A stretch of 64,000 nucleotides of DNA from Georgenia sp. TF02-10. GTDB taxonomy: Bacteria > Actinomycetota > Actinomycetes > Actinomycetales > Actinomycetaceae. The stretch lies in assembly GCF_022759505.1 (NCBI RefSeq), contig NZ_CP094289.1:682001-746000 (forward strand), in the 5' to 3' direction. Positions 27,162 through 35,058 of this stretch are shown piece by piece. Within the stretch, counting starts at the first letter, position 1. Every line of letters begins with the position of its first letter. The translations under genes and the position numbers were made by a program. The notes beneath the pieces are model-generated. The model was not told where the DNA came from and made no database searches. It worked only from the letters and a program-made list of their open reading frames with translations.

Positions 27162-27782
27162 GTGACCACCCAGCCGCCCCAGGACTACCCCGAGGACGAG
27201 TTCGACGTCGCCGGCCGGGACCGGGTGCCGCAAGGTGTGCACCGGGCGCCACGGCCGCTGCGGCGGACGCTGCTGCCGGTCCTCGCCGTCGTCGTGCTCG
27301 CCCCGCTGCTGGCCTGGGGTGCGGTCTCGCTGCTGGGCGGTGGCGGCAGTCCCGGGACCAGCGCATCACCGACCGCCCAGGCCACCGACGACGCAGCGAC
27401 CGAGGTCCCAACCGAGGAGCCGCCGGCGGGGGAGGAGACCCCGGAGCCCGGGGAGTCCCCAACAGGCGAGGAGACCACGCCCGCCGAGGAGACGCCGTCG
27501 GACGTGGCCTACGACACCGCGATCGCGGTGCTCAACGGCTCCGGCGTCACCGGCCTGGCCGGCGACGCGGTCGGCCAGCTCGCCGCGGCCGGCTTCACCG
27601 GCGGCATCGCCGACGACTACGCCGGCGGCGCCCCCACCACGACCACCCTCTACTACAACAACGCCGACCTGGCCCCAACCGCGCAGGAGGTGGCCAGCGT
27701 GCTCGGCATCGACACGGTGGTCGAGAGCGCCGACGCCACCAGCGCCATCGCCATCGTGCTGCGCGCGGACTACGCGGGCTGA
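27162..27782 (+). CDS. membrane-anchored LytR_C domain protein
   Basis: 206 residues: cytoplasmic N-terminus, one transmembrane helix (about 36-58, [22 protein letters not shown]), a Thr/Glu/Pro-rich extracellular linker, and a C-terminal LytR_C domain (about 110-206) starting [21 protein letters not shown]. This domain accompanies LytR-CpsA-Psr cell-wall ligases but here stands without the catalytic part; stand-alone versions have been linked to envelope maintenance. TAACCT ends 7 nt before the GTG at 27162, so a leaderless transcript is likely. Confidence 0.85.
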   Translation: MTTQPPQDYPEDEFDVAGRDRVPQGVHRAPRPLRRTLLPVLAVVVLAPLLAWGAVSLLGGGGSPGTSASPTAQATDDAATEVPTEEPPAGEETPEPGESPTGEETTPAEETPSDVAYDTAIAVLNGSGVTGLAGDAVGQLAAAGFTGGIADDYAGGAPTTTTLYYNNADLAPTAQEVASVLGIDTVVESADATSAIAIVLRADYAG

Positions 27783-27785
27783 GCC

Positions 27786-29267
27786 GTGCCCCGCGAGGTG
27801 CGCGACGCCGTCGTCGTCGGGGCCGGCCCGAACGGCCTGGCCGCCGCGGTCACCCTCGCCCGCGCCGGGCTGGACGTCCTCCTCCTGGAGGCCCAGCCCA
27901 CCCCCGGCGGCGGGTCCCGCACCGTGGACCTCGGCCTGGCCGACGGCGTCCGGCACGACCTCTGCTCGGCGGTCCACCCCCTCGCCCTCGCCAGCCCCTT
28001 CTTCGCCGCCTTCGACCTGGCCGCCCGGGGCGTCCGGCTGGTGGTGCCCGAGGTGTCCTACGTCCAGCCGCTGGCCGGCCGGCCGGCCGCGGTGGCGCTG
28101 CGCGGCCTGGACGCAACGGCCGAGCGGCTGGGCCCGGACGGGCGCGCCTTTCGGGCGCTGCTCGGGCCGCTCGTCGCCGCCCCGGCGGCCACCGTCGCGC
28201 TCGGGCTGGGCGACCACCGCTCCGTCCCCGCCGAGGTGCTGAGCGCGGCGGGGCTGCGCGCCGCGCTGACCTTCGGCGCCGGGCTGCTGGAGCAGGGCAC
28301 CCGCGCCGGGTACGCCCGCTTCGTCGACGACGCCGCGCCCGCCCTGCTCACCGGCGTCGCCGCGCACACCATCGCCCCGCTGCCCTCGCTCGCGGCCGCC
28401 GGCACCGCCCTGCTGCTCGGGGCCCTCGCGCACGCCCCGGGCTGGCCCGTCCCGGTGGGCGGGAGCCAGGCCATCAGCGACGCCCTGCTCGCGGACCTGC
28501 GCGCGCACGGCGGGGAGCTGCGGCTGGGGCAGGAGGTGACCACCTGGCGCCAGCTGCCGCGGGCCCGCGCCTACCTCTTCGACACCACCCCCGGGGCGCT
28601 CGCCCGGATCTGGGGGGAGCGGATGCGGCCGGCCGTGCGGCGGGCCTTCACCAGGTTCCGCCACGGCAACGCGGCCGCCAAGGTCGACTACGTCCTGTCC
28701 GGCCCCGTGCCGTGGGCCGACCCCGCCGTCGGGGCCGCCGGCACGGTGCACGTCGGCGGGACCCGCGCCGAGATGACGGCCGCCGAGCAGGTGGTGGGCC
28801 GCGGCCAGCACGCCGAGCGGCCGGTGGTGCTGCTCTCCGACCCGGCCGTGACCGTCCCCTCCCGGGAGGTCGCCGGGCGGCGGCCGCTGTGGACCTACGC
28901 GCACGTGCCCGCCGGGTCCCCGCGCGACGTGACCGAGACGGTGACCGCGCAGATCGAGCGGTTCGCGCCGGGCTTCCGCGACGTCGTCGTGGCGTCCCGC
29001 TGCGTGCCCGCCGCGCGGATGGCCGAGCACAACCCCAGCTACGTGGGCGGGGACATCGCCGGCGGTGCCGTCACCTTCCCCCGGCTCGTGCTGGGCCCGC
29101 GGGCGGCGGACCCCTACGACGGCGGGGTGCCCGGCGTGTACCTGTGCTCGCAGTCCACGGTGCCCGGGCCCGGCGTGCACGGCATGGGCGGGTGGCACGC
29201 GGCGCGCCGGGCGCTGCGCCACCGGTTCGGGGTGGCCGCCGCGCCCGACCTGTCGCCGGGGGCGTGA
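27786..29267 (+). CDS. FAD-dependent oxidoreductase, phytoene desaturase-like
   Basis: 493 residues. An N-terminal dinucleotide-binding fold ([20 protein letters not shown], then a Glu at the strand 2 end and GGGSRT) and the C-terminal flavin motif [19 protein letters not shown] place it in the CrtI/PYROXD2-like amine-oxidase superfamily. No carotenoid genes are adjacent, so a role in carotenoid desaturation is not supported; it may be one of the uncharacterised actinobacterial paralogues. The GTG at 27786 lies 3 nt after the LytR_C stop, so the two are probably co-transcribed. Confidence 0.88.
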   Translation: MPREVRDAVVVGAGPNGLAAAVTLARAGLDVLLLEAQPTPGGGSRTVDLGLADGVRHDLCSAVHPLALASPFFAAFDLAARGVRLVVPEVSYVQPLAGRPAAVALRGLDATAERLGPDGRAFRALLGPLVAAPAATVALGLGDHRSVPAEVLSAAGLRAALTFGAGLLEQGTRAGYARFVDDAAPALLTGVAAHTIAPLPSLAAAGTALLLGALAHAPGWPVPVGGSQAISDALLADLRAHGGELRLGQEVTTWRQLPRARAYLFDTTPGALARIWGERMRPAVRRAFTRFRHGNAAAKVDYVLSGPVPWADPAVGAAGTVHVGGTRAEMTAAEQVVGRGQHAERPVVLLSDPAVTVPSREVAGRRPLWTYAHVPAGSPRDVTETVTAQIERFAPGFRDVVVASRCVPAARMAEHNPSYVGGDIAGGAVTFPRLVLGPRAADPYDGGVPGVYLCSQSTVPGPGVHGMGGWHAARRALRHRFGVAAAPDLSPGA

Positions 29268-29345
29268 GGTCTGGCGGTCCGCAGCCCGAGGCAGCGCGGT
29301 CGGTCGGGACGTCGGCTGCCGGCGGCGGCCGGCAGGGCGCCAAGG

Positions 29346-29623
29346 GCTGGCGCACCCCGAGCTGCGCATCCAGATCTGCGCGTTCCTGCTGCCCAACGAA
29401 GAGGTCGCGTTCTCGGTCCTCCTAAACGCGCTCGGGGATGAGCGAGTCGTCGTTGAGCCGACAGCTCAAGACGTTCGTCGATGCGAAGTACGTCGTGCTG
29501 ACCAAGGAGCGCGGTGTGCCACGGCCCAAGACGTGGGTCGCGCTCACAGACCTCGGCCGTAGCGCGGTCCGCGGCCACCTGCAGGCGCTGCGCGACCTCG
29601 CCGACAGCGCGATCGCCGGCTGA
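29346..29623 (+). pseudogene. frameshifted winged-helix (MarR/HTH_27-like) regulator
   Basis: The sequence encodes HPELRIQICAFLLPNEEVAF and SVLLNALG in one frame, then MSESSLSRQLKTFVDAKYVV and a C-terminal LTDLGRSAVRGHLQALR in the next. Together they give an intact winged-helix transcription-factor domain with the recognition helix SESSLSRQLKTF, broken by one extra G in the run GGGG near 29432-29436. No start codon is visible upstream of the first segment. A 61-residue product from the ATG at 29438 would lack the first helices. Either a recent pseudogene or a sequencing error. Confidence 0.65.
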
Positions 29624-29661
29624 GCGGACATGCCCCAGCGTGCGCACGGGAGGATGGCGCG

Positions 29662-29952
29662 GTGCCGTCCTACCGCGTGCGTCTCACCGTTGGTCTCTTG
29701 CGCCCCGGCGTCCCTCCTGAGCGCTTGCTGCCGGCCGCTGCGGACGCCGCCGCCGAGACCACGACGGTCGAGGCCAAGGATGTCGGGATCCGCAGCGGCC
29801 AGCCGCACCTCACCGTCCGCTTCACCGCCGCTGACGACGGCGAGGCACACGAGGTGGCCCGTCGGGTGCACGATGCGGCACGCCGACTGGCAGAGGTCGG
29901 ACTGCCGCTGATCGCCCAGCGCGTCGGCGGCCGGTGGCTCGACCTGCCCTGA
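29662..29952 (+). CDS. small hypothetical protein
   Basis: 96 residues from a GTG with GGGAGGA 9 nt upstream. The pattern (YRVRLTVGLLRPGVPPERLL, alternating beta and helix, ending GGRWLDLP) looks like a small alpha/beta fold but matches no family I know. It follows the broken regulator by 39 bp. Confidence 0.6.
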   Translation: MPSYRVRLTVGLLRPGVPPERLLPAAADAAAETTTVEAKDVGIRSGQPHLTVRFTAADDGEAHEVARRVHDAARRLAEVGLPLIAQRVGGRWLDLP

Positions 29953-29990
29953 TGGCCGAAGCGCTGTAGGTCTTCACTCGGCGGGTAGGC

Positions 29991-30235
29991 GGCACGCCGG
30001 TCCCCACCCCCCGCGGGGACCGACGTGTCACGGTTAGGGGTCAGGCGATCCGGCGCAGAGCGGGCCCGAGAGGGTCCGGGTCCGCCCCGCGGCCAGCGCA
30101 CCGGCCCCCGCCCCCCGTCTGTGGCAGCCGGCCGGTGGCGCGAGCTGCCGGGATGGCCGAGCGCGGTTGGTCTGCGCCCGGCGGATGGGCGGCACGCCGG
30201 TCCCCACCCCCCGCGGGGACCGACGTGTCACGGTT
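29991..30235. repeat. 200-bp-offset duplication of the LPXTG gene 3' end
   Basis: A 45-bp block is identical at 29991-30035 and 30191-30235, and similarity extends through the following roughly 150 bp. The right copy continues into the 3' end of the surface-protein gene; the left copy is a decayed version that on the minus strand still reads LPQTG followed by a garbled tail and a TGA near 30041. It occupies the 286-bp spacer 29953-30238. Confidence 0.75.
30199..30221 (-). terminator. hairpin downstream of the LPXTG gene
   Basis: GGTCCCC (30199-30205) and GGGGACC (30215-30221) form a 7-bp stem with a 9-nt C-rich loop 18 nt after the stop codon. The same hairpin is repeated at 29999-30021 by the 200-bp duplication. 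There is no T tract. Confidence 0.45.
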
Positions 30236-30238
30236 GGG

Positions 30239-32512
30239 TCAGGCGGTCCGGCGACGCCGGAGAAGCAGGCCCGCGAGGGTCAGCCCCGCGGCAAGTGCGG
30301 CCAGCGAACCGGTCTCCGCCCCCGTCTGGGGCAGCCGGCCGATGGCTGCGGCACTCGTCTCGGCTGCGCCGAGAGCAGCGCCTCCCGCCGCGATCCGGAC
30401 GACCTGGTGGGCGGGCACCACGACCGCCCGCGAACCAGTTGCCGACGGCGCCGCCGAACCGACCAACGAGGTTGGCTCAACGACCGCGCCGGGGAAGCTG
30501 GACGAGCCTGGGTGAACCGGCCCGGCGGGGTTCGTCGGGTCGCTCGGCCCGGTGGGCCCGGTCGGCCCGGTGGGCCCAGTCGGCTCGGTCGGGTTCGTGG
30601 GATCCGTCGGCTCGGTCGGGTCGGTCGGGTCCGTCGGGTTCGTGGGATCCGTCGGCTCGGTCGGGTCCGTGGGATCCGTCGGCTCGGTCGGGTCCGTGGG
30701 ATCCGTCGGCTCGGTCGGGTCCGTGGGATCCGTCGGGTCGGTCGGGTCCGTCGGGTTCCCGGGAACGTCGGCCCCACACCTGGCGACGGCGTCGCCGAGA
30801 ACTGCAACCGGCAGGCAGCCGACCGACACAGGGACTGTCACCGGCAGGCGCAAGTCGACGTCAGTGAGGACGTCGCCGATCAGCCCGCCCCCCTGACCGT
30901 CGTCGCCGGACCCGGTACCCGGCGTCCGCACGTCCGGTCCCGGCACGGACCCACCGGCGCAGGTCGCATCCGCGGACCCGAGCACGGCCACCGGAATGCA
31001 ACCCACCCGAACGGGTGCCGTGATGGGGGCGACGACCGTGAGGTCGGTCAGGATGTCACCAACCAGTCCGCCACTGCTGTCCGGGCGGCCGTCCTGGTTG
31101 ACCTCGACGGTGGCCGGCTCGGTTCCGGGCGCCGTGGTCGTGGTGGTGGCGTCTCCGAGGACGCTGACGGCCACGCCCTCGACCGTGACCGGTGCGGTGA
31201 CCGGGACGACGGCGGTGATGTCCGTGAGTACATCACCCACGAGCGAGGAACCGCTGGGCTCCTCGCTGCTGGTCTCGTTGTGGGTGACGTCCGGTGCCGG
31301 TGCCGGTGCCGGAGCCGAGGCGCACTCGGCGTTGGCGTCACCGAGCACGGCGACGGACGCGCAACCGACGTTCACCGGTGCGGTGACCGGGGCGACGGCG
31401 GTGATGTCGGAGGCGACGTCCCCGGTGGTGCCGCCCTGGTTGGTTCCGGTGGTGTCGTTGGCCTCCGCCTCGGCCGGCTCAGCGGCTGGCGCGGGTGCGG
31501 TGTCGGTGGTGGCGTCGCCGAGGACGCTGACGGCCACGCCTTCGACGTTCACCGGTGCGGTGACTGGGGTGACAGCGGTGATGTCCGTGAGTACATCACC
31601 CACGAGCGAGGAACCGCTGGGCTCCTCGCTGCTGGTCTCGGTGAGGGTGACGTCTGGTGCCGGTGCCGGAGCCGAGGCGCACTCGGCGTTGGCGTCACCG
31701 AGCACGGCGACGGACGCGCAACCGACGCTCACCGGTGCGGTGACCGGGGCGACGGCGGTGATGTCGGAGGCGACGTCTCCGACGGTGCCGCCTTGGTCGG
31801 GCGCGGCCGGGGTCTCGGTGACCTCGACCGCCGCCGGCTCAGGAGCCGGAGCGGGCGCAGGGGCCGTGGTGGCGTCACCGAGGACGCTGACAGCCACGCC
31901 TTCGACCGTCACGGGTGCGGTGACTGGGGCGACGGCGGTGATGTCGGATGCGACGTCTCCGACGGTGCCGCCCTGGTCGGGCTCGGCGGTCGCCTCCGTG
32001 ACCTCGACCGTGGCCGGCTCGGAGGCCGGAGCGGGGGCCGGCGCAGGAGCCGGCTCCGGGGCGGTTCCGGTGGTGGCGTCGCCGAGGACGCTGACGGCCA
32101 CGCCTTCGACCGTCACGGGTGCGGTGACTGGGGCGACGGCGGTGACGTCGGATGCGACGTCTCCGACGGTGCCGCCCTGGTCGGGCTCGGCGGTCGCCTC
32201 CGTGACCTCCACCGTGGCCGGCTCAGGGGCCGGAGCGGGGGCCGGCGCGGGGGCCGGCTCAGGGGCAGGGTCAGTTGTGGCGTCGCCGAGGACGCTGACG
32301 GCCACGCCCTCGACGGTCACCGGTGCGGTGACCGGGGCGACAGCGGTGACGCCAGAGACGACGTCCCCGACCAGCCCCTGGACGGACTCCACGACGTCGT
32401 CGGGACCGGCGACGGCGGGGTCTTCGGCAGCCTGAGCTGCTGCAGCTCCAGCGACCATCAGGCCGCCGGTGACGAGCGCTGTTCTCAGCGCACGCCGGAT
32501 ATGGGTGTGCAT
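30239..32512 (-). CDS. LPQTG-anchored surface protein with nine chaplin-like modules
   Basis: 757 residues. A signal peptide (about 1-28, ending AAQA-AE) is followed by nine modules of about 60 residues with the core VGDxxxxxTAVAPVTAPV then VEGVAVSVLGDATT or VGCASVAVLGDANAEC. Modules 4, 6, 8 and 9 carry a Cys pair; modules 1, 2, 3, 5 and 7 have VEG and no Cys. Pro/Ala linkers separate them. A (PTDPTEPTDPT)n wall-spanning region and a sorting signal LPQTG, hydrophobic helix and RRRRTA tail follow, so sortase should attach it to peptidoglycan. The PVxVGCxxVAVLGxAxAxC core resembles Streptomyces chaplins (inference). ATG at 32512 has AGGAGAG upstream. Confidence 0.82.
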   Translation of the reverse strand: MHTHIRRALRTALVTGGLMVAGAAAAQAAEDPAVAGPDDVVESVQGLVGDVVSGVTAVAPVTAPVTVEGVAVSVLGDATTDPAPEPAPAPAPAPAPEPATVEVTEATAEPDQGGTVGDVASDVTAVAPVTAPVTVEGVAVSVLGDATTGTAPEPAPAPAPAPASEPATVEVTEATAEPDQGGTVGDVASDITAVAPVTAPVTVEGVAVSVLGDATTAPAPAPAPEPAAVEVTETPAAPDQGGTVGDVASDITAVAPVTAPVSVGCASVAVLGDANAECASAPAPAPDVTLTETSSEEPSGSSLVGDVLTDITAVTPVTAPVNVEGVAVSVLGDATTDTAPAPAAEPAEAEANDTTGTNQGGTTGDVASDITAVAPVTAPVNVGCASVAVLGDANAECASAPAPAPAPDVTHNETSSEEPSGSSLVGDVLTDITAVVPVTAPVTVEGVAVSVLGDATTTTTAPGTEPATVEVNQDGRPDSSGGLVGDILTDLTVVAPITAPVRVGCIPVAVLGSADATCAGGSVPGPDVRTPGTGSGDDGQGGGLIGDVLTDVDLRLPVTVPVSVGCLPVAVLGDAVARCGADVPGNPTDPTDPTDPTDPTEPTDPTDPTEPTDPTDPTEPTDPTNPTDPTDPTEPTDPTNPTEPTGPTGPTGPTGPSDPTNPAGPVHPGSSSFPGAVVEPTSLVGSAAPSATGSRAVVVPAHQVVRIAAGGAALGAAETSAAAIGRLPQTGAETGSLAALAAGLTLAGLLLRRRRTA

Positions 32513-32591
32513 GGTTCTCTCCTGACGGGTGTGATGACTTCGCGCCACGCAGGCGCAGGACGGGGAACCGGCGTGCGCCGGTTCGCCTCAG

Positions 32592-33851
32592 TCATCCAGG
32601 AGAGACAGCAACCTTCAGAAGGACGTCGAGCAACGCCGACGGCCCCGCGCTCGGGGGGACGAGGGCGAGGTCGTTGCGCGGAATGACGAAACGCTCGGGC
32701 AGGCCCGCGCTGAGCGCGCCGCCGGACCCGTTGCCGCCCATGGCGGACGACGACGACGCGGCCGTACCAGGTCCGAACGGGTCCCCGAAGCGGGGCTGGG
32801 CAGGGGTGTCCCCTGCGGCGACCGGCCGGGCCTCGCCGGGGTCGCCCGCCGGGCCACTACCGACGTCGGCAGTGGTCGGCAGGGCGCACGGAGGTCCGGC
32901 CGCTGCGGTCGTCGTGGTCAGCATCTTGGCGATGTGCACGACGGCGCCCGGCGAGGGTGCCGCGAGGGCGGGTCGGTCATCCCCTCCCTGGGCGGCGTCG
33001 GTCTCACCAGGGGGAGGAATGACGACGGCGGGCGGTGCGGCCGCGCTCGCCGGCAGGCTGACGGCGGCGGTCTCGACCGCGGGAACGACCGGGCGGGCAT
33101 CGCCGACGGTCGGAACGGCTCCGCCGCTGGTTGCGGGTGCGGCAGCCCCGCCGCCGCCGGCCGGGGCGTCGGCGCCACCGGCGACCGGCGCGACGGCTTC
33201 CTCGAGCCCGGGAGGCACGACGGCGTCCACGACCGGCTCGAGCACCTCGCCCACCGCCGGCTCCAGCGGCGCGACGACGGGCTCCACGACCCCGTCGATG
33301 ACCGGATCGACGACTGGGGCGACGACTCCGTCGACGACGGGAGCCACGACCTCGTCGACGACCGGGGTGACGACCGGGGTGACGACTTCGTCGACCACGG
33401 GGGTGACGACCGGGGTGACGACTTCGTCGACCGCCGGGGTGACGACCGGCTCGACGACGGGAGCGACGACCTCGTCGACGACGGGGGCCACAACCTCGTC
33501 GATGACCGGGGCCACGACCTCGTCAACGACCGGGGTAACGACCTCGTCGACGACGGGGGTGACGACCTGCTCGACCACCGGAGCGGTGGGAGCGGCAACC
33601 TCCTCGACCACCGGGACGAGGACCTGCTCGGTGACGGGCGCGAGGACGTCGGTAGCGGTGGCGGTGACACCGGCGACGGCGCCGCCGAGGAGGGAATCGC
33701 CGTCGGCCTCGTCGGCTCCGGCGGAGGCCGCGAGGCCGACGGACACGAAGACGACCGTCCCGGCACCACCCAGGACCATGAGGCCGCGCCTGACCCAGCG
33801 GACGAGGTGGGAAGTCCCATCCTCGCGGTGCTGCTCAGGCTCGGGCGCCAT
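32592..33851 (-). CDS. exported repeat protein with VVDEVVxP octad repeats
   Basis: 419 residues. A basic N-terminus and hydrophobic segment (about 20-45, VRRGLMVLGGAGTVVFVSVGLAASAGA) give a signal peptide or anchor. Residues about 60-190 are made of 8-residue units PVVDEVVA/T, with some half units PVVT, seen in DNA as 24-bp repeats. The rest is Ala/Pro/Gly-rich, ending PERFVIPRNDLALVPPS with a hydrophobic tail; no sorting signal. It precedes the chaplin-like surface gene by 79 bp on the same strand and shares its V/A/P-rich style, suggesting a joint envelope role. AGGAGGGGAC precedes the ATG. Confidence 0.7.
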   Translation of the reverse strand: MAPEPEQHREDGTSHLVRWVRRGLMVLGGAGTVVFVSVGLAASAGADEADGDSLLGGAVAGVTATATDVLAPVTEQVLVPVVEEVAAPTAPVVEQVVTPVVDEVVTPVVDEVVAPVIDEVVAPVVDEVVAPVVEPVVTPAVDEVVTPVVTPVVDEVVTPVVTPVVDEVVAPVVDGVVAPVVDPVIDGVVEPVVAPLEPAVGEVLEPVVDAVVPPGLEEAVAPVAGGADAPAGGGGAAAPATSGGAVPTVGDARPVVPAVETAAVSLPASAAAPPAVVIPPPGETDAAQGGDDRPALAAPSPGAVVHIAKMLTTTTAAAGPPCALPTTADVGSGPAGDPGEARPVAAGDTPAQPRFGDPFGPGTAASSSSAMGGNGSGGALSAGLPERFVIPRNDLALVPPSAGPSALLDVLLKVAVSPG

Positions 33852-33960
33852 GTCCCCTCCTTAAGGTGACGAAGGTAACACTCCTGCCAGATCGCGCCAC
33901 CGGAGAGGACCGGGGAATTTCGCCGCGGCTGGCGCACGGCCCGCTGGTGCAGGCCGACGC

Positions 33961-34038
33961 CCACCGGCGCCCCGCGCCGCCGACCCCCACCGGCGCCCCG
34001 CGCCGCCGACCCCCACCGGCGCCCCGCGCCGCCGCCCT
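33961..34038. repeat. three perfect 26-bp tandem repeats
   Basis: Three consecutive 26-bp units (33961-33986, 33987-34012, 34013-34038) beginning CCACCGGCGCCCCGCG are identical but for the last unit's end. They lie in the spacer between the SGNH hydrolase gene end and the start of the exported repeat protein. Confidence 0.85.
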
Positions 34039-34074
34039 ACCCGCCGCCGCCGCCCTTCCCGGCCGGGGCCGCCC

Positions 34075-34896
34075 CTACCGGGCGCCGTCGTGGACCCTCA
34101 GCACCGTCGGCTCCGGCCGCTTCGGCACCCGGGCGTCCCCCGAGGAGCGCCGGCGCAGCCGCCGCCCGACCCACGGGTAGGCGTACTGGCGCGCCCAGGT
34201 GAGGTCCTGCCGCAGCCGCCGCGCCCGGGCCACCGGCGGCAGGGGCGTGAGCGGGTCGTCCCAGGCGGGGTCGTCGGGACCGAGCCCGAGCGCGACGAGC
34301 GCGCCCTGGGCCACCCGCTCGTGGCCCGCGGTGCTCAGGTGGATGCGGTCCTCGGCCCACATCCGCCAGTCCCGCAGCGAGCGCATCCCCCACACGTCCA
34401 GGACGCGGGCGCCGTGCCGGCGGGCGATGGACCAGATGTGGGCGTTGTACACCGCCACCTTCGGGCGCATGGCGGCGAGGACCGGGGAGCTCCGGGTGTC
34501 CATGCCGGTGGCGAGCAGGACGTCCGCGCCCGCCGCGCGGAGCCGGACGACTGCGCGCTCGAGCAGCCCGGCGAGGGCGTCGGGGTCGGCGCCCGGGCGC
34601 AGCAGGTCGTTGCCGCCGCCGACCAGGCTGACCAGGTCCGGTCGGGCGGCCACCGCCCGGGGCACCTGGTCCCGGATGATCTCCGCGAGCAGGCGGCCGC
34701 GGACGGCCAGGTTCGCGTACTCCACCGGGCCGGCCCCGCCCGCGGCGCGCCGCTCGGCGAGGCGCTGGGCGAGCACGTCGGCCCACCCCCGGACCCGCTC
34801 GGGCTCGGCCGGGTCGGGCACGTCCCACAGGCCCTCGGTCATCGAGTCGCCGAGGGCGACGTAGCGGCCGAAGGCGGGCACGGGCTCGGCGGTCAC
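34075..34896 (-). CDS. SGNH/GDSL-family hydrolase
   Basis: 273 residues, no signal peptide. Block I GDSMTEG carries the nucleophile Ser18 (VALGDSMTEGLWD), Gly of block II lies in NLAVRGRLL, block III is VGGGNDLLRP, and the catalytic Asp/His pair is in WAEDRIHLSTAGHERVA. The product is an esterase/lipase-like enzyme of unknown substrate; cytoplasmic members of this type are common in actinobacteria. The GTG start is followed closely by the domain; a weak CATCAT box lies 7 nt upstream. A 68-bp tandem duplication separates it from the GH15-like gene. Confidence 0.88.
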   Translation of the reverse strand: MTAEPVPAFGRYVALGDSMTEGLWDVPDPAEPERVRGWADVLAQRLAERRAAGGAGPVEYANLAVRGRLLAEIIRDQVPRAVAARPDLVSLVGGGNDLLRPGADPDALAGLLERAVVRLRAAGADVLLATGMDTRSSPVLAAMRPKVAVYNAHIWSIARRHGARVLDVWGMRSLRDWRMWAEDRIHLSTAGHERVAQGALVALGLGPDDPAWDDPLTPLPPVARARRLRQDLTWARQYAYPWVGRRLRRRSSGDARVPKRPEPTVLRVHDGAR

Positions 34897-34913
34897 CTGC
34901 GCGATGATGCCCC

Positions 34914-35058
34914 CGGCCGCGCCGCGGAGTACAGCCTGTATAGCGTCCGGTGGGCTCGCGACGGCGGCCGGCCGGCCAGGGCGGCCGCGCCGCGGAGTAC
35001 AGCCTGTATAGCGTCCGGTGGGCTCGCGACGGCGGCCGGCCGGCCAGGGCGGCCGCGC
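34914..35058. repeat. perfect 68-bp tandem duplication between SGNH and GH15-like genes
   Basis: Positions 34914-34990 match 34982-35058 exactly with a 68-bp period, about 2.1 copies. The duplication ends at the base before the GH15-like stop codon (35059). Each unit holds the palindromic word TACAGCCTGTA (34931-34941 and 34999-35009) and, on the minus strand, GCTATACAGG, which could be a -10 region. Confidence 0.92.

Noticed and set aside
30239-32512. Regularly spaced direct repeats that could suggest a CRISPR array
   Set aside because: Period is about 190 bp, repeats are in frame and encode protein modules, and no cas gene is near.
30167-32686. An 839-codon plus-strand frame opposite the LPXTG gene
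   Set aside because: The minus-strand gene has a signal peptide, modular repeats and a sorting signal; the plus frame is its shadow.
32592-33851. Calling the octad-repeat protein a collagen-like or coiled-coil adhesin
   Set aside because: It lacks G-x-y triplets and heptad hydrophobic spacing; the unit is 8 residues with Pro at each boundary.
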